A stretch of DNA of 64,000 bases from Argentina anserina (Eukaryota > Streptophyta > Magnoliopsida > Rosales > Rosaceae): NCBI RefSeq assembly GCF_933775445.1, contig NC_065873.1, forward strand, positions 26,970,001 through 27,034,000, written 5' to 3'. Under the pieces are notes generated by a model. That model saw nothing but the letters and a program-made list of their open reading frames with translations, was not told the origin of the DNA and made no database searches. Of this stretch, positions 55,639-64,000 are shown in pieces. The position numbers and the translations under genes were made by a program. Positions within the stretch are counted from its first letter, which is position 1. Each line of letters begins with the position of its first letter.

Positions 55639-58600
55639 ACTTGTGCAAGTATGGTGAGAGTTTGGCGGTGCTCTGCTGCTGCTTCTTTAGCAACTAGTTG
55701 TAGTTTCACCGTGCCCCTTATCTATGTTAAATCTTGTAACAATCATATTACAGGTTTTTTTTTTATGTAGAATTTGCAATCTATATACTTCCCAATTGCT
55801 GGCTTCATTAAGTACTCTAGTTCCACTTTAGCCTTAGAACAATATATCTGTTGGTCTATGAGTCTTAAAGAAGCCTTGAATTTTAAATTAAATAACCTTT
55901 GTTTGGACTTGTTTTTCCAAACATAGGCAGACGCTCTTGAATTTTTATGGAATCTACATTCTAGAACATAAGACACAACTCCATAGTTGGTTCACTTTTG
56001 CAGGGATCAAATTACTAAAATTAGGTAAATGCCTTGATCTTTTAAATTTAAGAACGTTTTTTACTTTTAACAGAATTTAACCAGTTAGGGACTGGCCTTA
56101 CGATTTTTAGGGCTCTAACGCATCACCTTTTCAACTAAATTATACAATGTCAAGTAAAAGTTTCACTCAAAATACTTATCATTCGGGGTATGATCAGCAG
56201 TCAGTACCGTCTCGATTGTCTTCAGAAATTATATCATGATGATCATGCAAGTAAATGGATGAACATGAAAATGTATCAAGATTCAAGAGAGTTGGGACTT
56301 GTCACAGGATTGAGTTAGTGCGATATGCTATGAAGTCCAAGGGGCCTTGGCCATTACCTTGGGGGGTCCAAGTCAGTTTAGGCCCGCATATCCTGGCTCT
56401 AACTGGTTGAGCAGAAATCAAATTACAATTTTAGCATTTTACAACTTAGCTTTCAACCTTCCTTCAAAACACGACCGGGGTTTTACATATCAGATTGATT
56501 TCTTACCTCACATAAGTCTCAAGCAACAAAAAGCCATACCATGGGCAAAGTGGCAAGCAGCTACACATTTGGATACGAAGGGAACATTTGAATCTCTAAT
56601 GAACTCATCCACTGATTCAACTCACCAAGAACAGCCATGGGCAGCTGAAATAGGCTTCAGAATTGCAGAAACCTACATAAGCTTACAATACTCAGTCCGA
56701 GATTCATCTTTAGTCTTACACAGCTAGCTTAGTTTTGTCTGAACATAGAAAACCTTAAATAAAAACATGCATGGTCAAATTATCACCAAAACCTGACCTT
56801 CCAATAGAGGCAAATCTTCATTGGATGGAATTGAGGAGGTGGGTACTGGACTACTGGTAAAAAAAAAACATTAGATAATTGTATAGTCTAAAGGACTGAG
56901 GGGTCTTGTTATTTTAATTCAAGTCCAACTGTTAACAGCTTGCAAATTTCAACAGTTATGCGTATACTTGTACAAATTAAGCAACTTGTAATTTTGTAGA
57001 TTAAATAGCTACCTAGCTAGGTGGATTTGAAGCTTGGAACCTTGGAGGTGAGGAGGACCGGGTTTGAAATTACTTGACAAGCAAGCACCGTTATAAAAAT
57101 ATCTAGTCGTAGTCGCAGGTGGCAGGACATTATTTTCTATATTGGGTGGAACTTAGGAAGAAAATTTCATAGGAGAACCGATAGTGGTTGAAAGAGAAAT
57201 GAAGTCAAGAAAAATGGTTGACAATATAGCAAGTTGAAATGTTGAATAGTTGAAGCTAGATGAGAGAGTATGCAAAGAATCCAGCTTAGCATAATAGAGA
57301 CATTGTTGAAAATTATTTATAGCTTGAATGGAATTTAGGTGATAATGATACTTCAAACATAAAAATTGACATCATGTATGCTAAATCTTAAGAACCAATT
57401 GGCTGTGTGAAAATTAGTTTAGTAACTGAGATCGATTTCGAAATCGGACACCAACAGAGCAACTCGCAGCAATATGTCTGTATTTTTTTCGTACTTCTAT
57501 CACACGTTTGTTTATCGATAATGTGAAATAGAACGTAGTAAACAGATTGAAGTTGTGCTAAAAGAGTTTGAAGTTGATAAGCAATCAACAAACCCCAAAT
57601 CAAATGGAAGGAGGAGGAGAAGAAGAACACGAGTTCATTCATCTACTACTATAACCAAAAGTGGTTGACAAGAAGGGCAATAGGGATCTCATCAGAAGTC
57701 TAAAATTGAAGACGAGTGTTCTAACGCGTTATTGGGCTGTGTCTAATAGTTGTAAATAGTAGAGAGAGAGGGACCAACCCAACCGGCAATTGGGTGGGAA
57801 GGGAACACCCTGGGTCCCGCTGATTGCAAGTTTGCAACAACACCCCAACTTTGGCCCAAAAATCTTTTGCAAAGATATCTTTCCAAAACCAGAAACTGTG
57901 TCACCTTTATTTATTTTTATTTTTAATAGACGGTAAATTTCTGTTTTGGGTAAAACTTGAGAGTCAGTCTGAGCTTGGTACTAGTGGGAGACTGGGAGAG
58001 CGGTAAAAATGGAAATCTTGACAGTCGGTGAGGTTGGGATTTGGTGCCAGCTGTAGAATCAACTGCCCAACTGCTCCTGTCCAAAATTACGCTACAGGTT
58101 TTGAGAGCGAGTAGCACACTGCCTACTAGTGCTGAAACAAGTACACAAAATCACACAATCCATTCATCCACACAAGCTCTAAGTAAAGACAATTACAATA
58201 TATGATCTACTTCTAGTACTTTGTGTTTGACATGTGGTTTAGGGGTTTCTCTAGTCAATCAAACCTTCATATGAAGCTTCATCAATATAGGTTATACACT
58301 TATACTTATACTCGTGCTAGATTTAAACCATAATAATTATTGCAAATGAATCCTAAACCGGTGAAGAAAAAATCTAGCCAAGTGAGAGTAACACTATACG
58401 AGGAGTAGGGAGGAAAGTAGAAAGTCAAAGGGATTCAACTAGAAACACGTGAGATTCTTACAGGCTGGGAATGGGGTCTTCCGACGTGGTAGACCTTGAA
58501 GTCATCCAATCACTCTTTATTTTATTAAAGTTTTCTCACCAGGCCGCTGCTTTTATCTGATATGATCTCATCACATCATCCAAAGCCGTTGATCTTACAG

Positions 58601-59850
58601 CTGTAGGAGAGAGAGAGAGTGGCAACAAAATTAGTCAAAAACACAAGGGTCGCAAGGGCCCCACGTTCCGTTTTAAAACGTTTCTATTGTGTTAAACAGC
58701 TCCGACTTTCCTGTCATGTGTTAAACGGTCACGCGCTCTCCTTCTTATTTCACTTGTCCCCTTGTACGAGAATGATTTTATCACTTCTTTTTTTCTGCGG
58801 CATTGGGATTTCTTGCTACAAACAAGTGCTTTCTCCTTTCTACCCCTTCATGGCTTCATACTCCTGTAATTATATTTCATATATGCTACATTATTTATAT
58901 TGATAGCACAAAAACTCGGTAGAGCCCGAATTTAATCTCTTCGCGCATAAGTGGTGCAACCATGCATTACAATTTTATAACACAGCGAAATCCAAATTGG
59001 ATCTAATGTTGCAGTGCAAATCAAATAATTCTCAAATGTTTGAGTTACATAAATCGGCTTGTATGCTCCTGAATTTGTGAGCTGTGAACGTCATAATGAG
59101 AACAACTTAGTCAATGCATATATACAAGACTATGAAAGCTAGTACTTTTTTATATTCAATTATAACATTATTCCAAATTTGTGTCGATAATGAATTCAAT
59201 GGTATTTATGATACATCATACATATAAATGCATGCATTGGACGAAATGAGACATGATAGATAATGACATCCATAGACTTCCATTGGAAGTAATTATACAC
59301 ATGATTAATGTGACTTGGTTCTACAACATCAATGTAGCATCACTAGTGATATATAAATTATATACAAAAATTAACGTGCTTAACACAAATTTAAAAATTT
59401 ATTCTCTAAATGCTTAATTATATTTTTGAAACATCTTGATTTATGTATGTTATTTTTTAATAGAGATCGTGTTAATGTTCTCTGTATTATTCTATTTTAT
59501 CAGATGTCACGATCAAACACATTTGTAACATCTTCAACAACAACGACTTATTATTTCGTGTATCCAACTCATTTGTTTTCCTATTAAAGAAAATCATAAC
59601 AAAAGGGAGTTTGGAATTACTTTGGATAATCACAATTCTATAATATCATGGAAAGGACATAGTAGTAAAATCGCGAAACCAGCAACCGGAGACAAAGCAC
59701 ACTAGACTGAGACAAATCTCCTCGCAGAAAAATGAAAGAAAATGAGTAACGGGGTGCGCATCTACGCACTGGGTTCCAGTTAGTACCCCACCCACTTCAC
59801 AAAACCCAGTTTCCTGGAAACACCTAACCTAACCCTCCTCCTTCCTCCCA
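55639..59850. other. 4.2-kb intergenic region
   Basis: No gene that I can support. A 126-codon frame at 56347-56727 begins with TTG and shows no family features. GA-rich runs occur near 57763 and 58604. The last kilobase holds the upstream region of the MYB gene. Confidence 0.4.
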
Positions 59851-59856
59851 TATAAG
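59851..59856 (+). promoter_or_regulatory. Candidate TATA box of the MYB gene
   Basis: TATAAG lies about 165 bases before the ATG, followed by a CT- and CA-rich leader. The match to consensus is moderate. Confidence 0.4.
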
Positions 59857-60018
59857 TGATATAACCCTCGAACCCATTAATTGGACACCCAAGCACACAA
59901 CTCCTCATTCCTCCTAGTTCATAAATAACCACCTTAAACCCTTCCCTCTTATTCATATTGATATTCTATCTAACTCTGAACCCTCTTCATCTTCCAAAAC
60001 TCACACTCCCTACCTAAA

Positions 60019-60792
60019 ATGGATGCAAATATCGCCCTGAATATGTGCTCTTCCTCTACTTCTACCTCCGGCTCTTCTTCTTCCGAGTCCTCTCAGCCTA
60101 GAAACTCAAACAAGACTGAGAGGATCAAAGGGCCGTGGAGCGCCGAGGAGGACCGGGTTCTCACCCGTCTCGTCGAACGCTACGGCCCCAGGAATTGGTC
60201 GCTGATAAGCCGTTACATTAAGGGCCGGTCCGGGAAGTCGTGTAGGCTTAGGTGGTGCAACCAGCTCAGCCCCAATGTCCAGCACCGTCCGTTTTCTCAA
60301 GCCGAAGATGAGACTATTCTCGCCGCGCACTCCCGCTACGGCAACCGATGGGCCACCATTGCACGGCTGCTTCCTGGCCGGACCGACAATGCGGTCAAGA
60401 ACCACTGGAACTCTACCCTGAAGAGAAGGGCGAGGGAACCGCAGGAACACCAAGAAATGGATCATCACGGTGAAGGTAATATTGGCAATGCAGCTATTGA
60501 GGTGATGACGATCGGTAATGGTAACAGTACTGCTACTACTAGTGGTGCTTCAGCTGCCTCAGTGCATAATGGTTCCATGGATCTAGACGACCCGTTGACG
60601 GAGTTGACTCTGGCCACGCCGGGGATCGGTGGCTCTGTGGTGTCGTCGTCGGAACAACAGCACAACCATCATCGGAGCAGCAGCGAGAGTTTTCCTCCGG
60701 CGGGGTTTTGGGATGTGATGAGGGGTGTGATTGCAAGGGAAGTTAGGGATTACGTGAGCTCGTCATATTCAGAAACTTCTGGGCTTCGTTGA
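60019..60792 (+). CDS. R2R3-MYB transcription factor, subgroup 22 type
   Basis: Intronless, 257 aa, as in the MYB44/70/73/77 group (subgroup 22). R2 spans residues 37-83 with three helix Trp (40, 60, 79), and R3 spans 89-134 with Phe92, Trp111 and Trp130. [20 protein letters not shown] and [15 protein letters not shown] are typical of this group, as is [14 protein letters not shown]. The C-terminus has [18 protein letters not shown] at 229-246, the conserved amphipathic motif of the subgroup. [13 protein letters not shown] block lies before it; it lacks a full LxLxL EAR repressor motif. Members are nuclear regulators in ABA, auxin, stress and stomatal responses. The exact orthologue is not fixed. 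Confidence 0.95.
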   Translation: MDANIALNMCSSSTSTSGSSSSESSQPRNSNKTERIKGPWSAEEDRVLTRLVERYGPRNWSLISRYIKGRSGKSCRLRWCNQLSPNVQHRPFSQAEDETILAAHSRYGNRWATIARLLPGRTDNAVKNHWNSTLKRRAREPQEHQEMDHHGEGNIGNAAIEVMTIGNGNSTATTSGASAASVHNGSMDLDDPLTELTLATPGIGGSVVSSSEQQHNHHRSSSESFPPAGFWDVMRGVIAREVRDYVSSSYSETSGLR

Positions 60793-62560
60793 TCATCATC
60801 ATCTTCTTCTTTGTCTCTCTTTCCGGGTTGAATTGTTCTTATTTGTTAATATTTGGTGGGTTTAATTCAAAGGGTTCAAATCAAATGAACCCTACTAGAT
60901 TCTTCAATTATGAAACTGGTATGGATTTACAGGCTGTAAGCTAGCAACGGACGAATATTATGGAATTCGATGAGATTCGAAAAGACAAAAAGAGGATGTT
61001 AAGTGTTTAATTAATCACTCCTGATTTCAAAACTTTGCAATATAGATATATATATATATATATATATATATAAAGAGGTTTCACAATGCTGTGTTCTCAT
61101 TCTGCAAATTGCAATGCATGGTTTTGCTTTTTCTTTAGTTCTCTCAACTGTGACTAGATGAAAACAAGTGACTAACCAATTGGTTTGAAAATTTTGAATG
61201 GGTATGAACAACTACACGTCGCCATTGCTTCTATAATTAACATGTTATTTGGTAGTTTCTGAAACTTGGGATTATGGAGCCCAGTCATGCCCTGACCCAG
61301 ATGTGATTCATTTGAATATGTACATCCACAGAATCACGGTACTATGGTTTGGATAAGAACGGATATATAGTGTGGCATTGAATCTCATTATAAAACCCAG
61401 GGTCTAGGAAGAGGTATGATATTTGTGTATACGATGACTTGCTTTGTAATTTGTCTGTCACACAGTGGTCCAGTCCCTTTTAACCTGAGACTAAGTAATT
61501 AGCTATAAAGTTAAGGGTTACAATTATGTTAGACGATAATTCTTAGATTAGTTACATCCTTGAGTTTTTATCAATGTACTCCTTTATTAGTGAGTTAAAT
61601 CAAGATGTCCATACTTAGAAATTTTGAAAGTGTTAATATAGACCACAATAAAAGAAGCAAATGATGGAGGACATGCATGAGTTTTCGATGGTATTGTACT
61701 AGATCCGTGGAGTATCGACGAAGACATTAATCTTTCCTAGTATGTTTAATCACCATATAAAAGCTCGATATCCTCACATAACATGACCGCCACATTTGTT
61801 TTAGTTGTCTCATATGTCTCAAACGATCGGTAAGTAGCATTTTTGATACATACATAGTCCGGTTTAGTGTAGTATTTGTCGCCATACTAATTTCCTGATT
61901 AGGAGCTCTAACGAAGACAAATGATCGACACAGCATGAAATTGTATGCATACGGTGATCTCTCAAGCACAATATCTTTCTTGTATCTGAATATTACAAGT
62001 TCAGGTACGTGCTTTTTGAAATCCGGCCATCACTGGTCTCTCATGTCAAGAATCGGACGTTGATTTGTTCAAGTGGGAAGAAATGAAGAAACCTGGAAAA
62101 GTGATTAAGCATGTTGTTAACCAATTAAAAGATTATAATAGCCTTGGAGCAGTTGGAAGCTAACAACTATGAACTGGCACTCAAACTTGTGTCCTACTTT
62201 AAACAAACAAACACACACTTTCGCCTTTTGGATTTGCCAAACTGATTTGATTTGATTCATGCATATGCTATTTCTATAGTGCATGCATGTTTTAAATGCC
62301 TTGAACCTTCATCGGAAAGAACCATGAACGTGAGTTACGTGCATGACAACAAAGAAGTCAATAACTGTCTTCCTCATCTGTACGTGCTGCGCTTTCACAA
62401 GGTTTATGATCTATTATCATTAATCTCTGTATTGAGTAAAACCCAAAACCAAGTATCACTATGTGCGGAAGCCCAAGTTGGGAGCTACCGATATCCATAA
62501 GGTCACGAACAAAGTCTGTAGGCAACTCCAGCCATTATGTATTCGGGAGTACTATCTTAT
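60793..62560. other. Region downstream of the MYB gene
   Basis: 3' UTR of the MYB gene and AT-rich intergenic DNA. An (AT)n microsatellite lies at 61046-61072. No supported gene. Confidence 0.45.
61046..61072. repeat. (AT)n microsatellite
   Basis: About 13 uninterrupted AT units downstream of the MYB gene. Confidence 0.9.
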
Positions 62561-62564
62561 AGGA

Positions 62565-63155
62565 AACAAGGACATCTGAAGTATTGTGAATAATATTTTG
62601 TGGTACTTACAAATTTTTGTTACCTGGTACCTAAACTAGTGCATTATTACCAAATATGATATTTTGATTACTTTTTCCGTTAAATCAATGATGTAACATG
62701 TATTTTAACTTTTTGACCAAAATGATAAATAGTTAAAACAATAATTTGTAAAATGTATTTTGTTATTATTGCTAAACAAATATATATATATATATATATA
62801 TATTACAATTTGTGTTATGTTTTGTGTTACAAGAGTTGGTTTTCATCTAAAATTTACACATTTTATTAAAAAAATTAAATTAATATATGTATGATTTTTT
62901 AAGTCCAGCAAATTTGAAATTAATTTGGTAACTTTAGAGGGAAAATAAATAAAAATTGGGAGGGAGGAAATAAAGAATTTTGGTAATGATATGGATTGTC
63001 CTTCTAAATACACATCACCTCATGAATTGAATGAAAAAGTTAACTGAGCTACCATATTTGGTAACGATACAATAGTTCAAGTACTATTATGGGTAATAAA
63101 AATTCGTATGTCCAAAAAGTACATTTCACGATAGTTCGTGTACTATTTTAGGTTT
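62565..63155. mobile_element. Putative fold-back element with diverged long inverted repeats
   Basis: The left arm holds ACAAATTTTTGTTACC, then TACCAAATATGATA and ATTACTTTTTCCGTTAAATC. The right arm, inverted, holds ACGAATTTTTATTACC, TACCAAATATGGTA and TTAACTTTTTCATTCAATTC in the same order. The arms are at least 100 bases and roughly 70% alike by eye. An (AT)n tract (62780-62804) lies in the loop. Exact ends and target duplication are not resolved, so the superfamily is unknown; Mutator-like is possible. Confidence 0.5.
62780..62804. repeat. (AT)n microsatellite
   Basis: About 12 AT units in the loop of the candidate fold-back element. Confidence 0.9.
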
Positions 63156-64000
63156 TTACTCAAGGCAGAAAATGTAATTAAAGATTACAAATTGTATGTC
63201 ATTGATCAAGAGAACACAAGGCTATTTATACAGCGTAAATAGGGATAACTAGAGAATGATAGCTTTACCGTACCCTTACGTGGTTAACACTATCCTCATT
63301 TTAGCACATTCTTATAACACTACTCGATCGATCATCTTATCTCCAACAATGAGGTGTTATATGAGTCTTATATTACTATGGTTGATAGCACAATAGTAAT
63401 TAATGTTGGGGATAGCAGTCTCATTTTAGCTCAGTTCTGAAATCTGAACAAATATAAGTCAAGAGGATAGCACCAAGTCCTATTTCATGAGAGACCAGCT
63501 CTCCTCAAATCCATTGTCGGAGAATACCCAAATCTCATTTAGGTCCCAAAAATGAGACAACACCCCCATTTGTGCCATATATTTCAGTTGCCCTTAGTTA
63601 ACGAATTTATTACTTTAGACAGTTTGAACTTTGAAGATTGTAATACTCAAACAAAATCTATTTTACTATGTAAATGTGGATGAGGAAACAAGCTAGATCC
63701 AAGTATACAAGCATTGTCATAAAGAAAGAAGAAGATCGATCACCATCTTCATTATTCTCACTCAGATTCTTCCAGAATTATTCAACACATAATTCTAATC
63801 AATATGGGGTGTGTGTGTGGTATGTGTAAGACTGTAAATGTATGGGTATATATGTGTATATGTGTATGTGTGTACGTATAGTTATTCCATTGCGGATCAT
63901 GCTGATTGTGAACATGAATCATCAGTTGTTCCAATGCAGAAGTGGCACAGCGAAGAGCTTCATGAGTCTGTCCTTGCAATCGTAGCCATCTTTGTCACCG
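63156..64000. other. Window end, no supported gene
   Basis: AT-rich DNA with a TG/TA-rich simple repeat near 63810-63880. The last 120 bases are less AT-rich and open on the minus strand, and could be the edge of a gene beyond the window, but I recognise no domain. Confidence 0.4.

Noticed and set aside
56347..56727. 126-codon frame downstream of the F-box gene
   Set aside because: It starts with TTG, lacks any domain and has no promoter or splice context.
63782..64000. Possible exon edge on the minus strand (GQTHEALRCATSALEQL)
   Set aside because: No family recognised, all three minus frames are open or end unhelpfully, and most of the frame is simple repeat. Sequence beyond the window is needed.

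Overview
The window looks like nuclear DNA from a flowering plant, most likely a eudicot. Its genes have many short exons with GT-AG borders, AT-rich introns and intergenic DNA, and plant-specific families (RBP45/47-type RNA-binding protein, plastid uroporphyrinogen-III synthase, SCPL proteins, MIZ1/DUF617, DUF1645, subgroup-22 R2R3-MYB). It also carries miniature LTR elements primed by initiator tRNA-Met and non-autonomous hAT-like and Mutator-like elements. I cannot fix the species; a rosid such as a member of Rosaceae is only a guess. No operons, CRISPR arrays or phage-like parts are present.

Layout. 0-3.6 kb: a three-RRM RNA-binding protein gene (+). 4.8-9.5 kb: uroporphyrinogen-III synthase (+) behind a promoter with four perfect G-boxes. 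9.9-15.5 kb: two tandem serine carboxypeptidase-like genes (-). 16.3-18.3 kb: a repeat block made of a TRIM, a Mutator-like fold-back element abutting its 3' LTR, and a hAT-like element. 22.6-25.8 kb: a leucine-zipper/DUF547 protein (+). 30.9-32.0 kb: an intronless DUF1645 gene (+). 33.0-45.7 kb: two tandem 18-exon S9-type (acylaminoacyl-peptidase-like) genes (-). 49.2-49.9 kb: an intronless MIZ1-like gene (+). 50.3-53.8 kb: transposon remnants and a wrecked F-box/LRR copy. 54.6-55.6 kb: an intact F-box/LRR gene (+). 60.0-60.8 kb: an intronless R2R3-MYB gene (+). The rest is AT-rich intergenic DNA with microsatellites.

The most informative region is the S9 peptidase pair. The copy at 38.0-45.6 kb keeps all 18 exons with lengths that match its neighbour almost exactly. 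It nevertheless carries an in-frame stop in exon 2, a 2,097-bp hAT-like insertion in exon 12 with a perfect 8-bp target duplication, and a 663-bp inverted-repeat element in exon 18. Removing each insertion plus one target duplication restores exon lengths of exactly 102 and 114 nt, so it is a young pseudogene. The other copy (33.0-37.4 kb) has lost the AG acceptor of its intron 16, but an alternative splice pair could keep the frame with a 5-codon deletion next to the catalytic Asp.

A second example of decay is at 51.4-53.4 kb. A duplicate of the F-box gene is interrupted near codon 9 by a TRIM with a perfect GAATG duplication, and further on by a 667-bp element of the same family as the one in the peptidase pseudogene. 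No new multi-gene system is evident. The novelty here lies in transposon-driven gene decay, new splice arrangements and promoter architecture.
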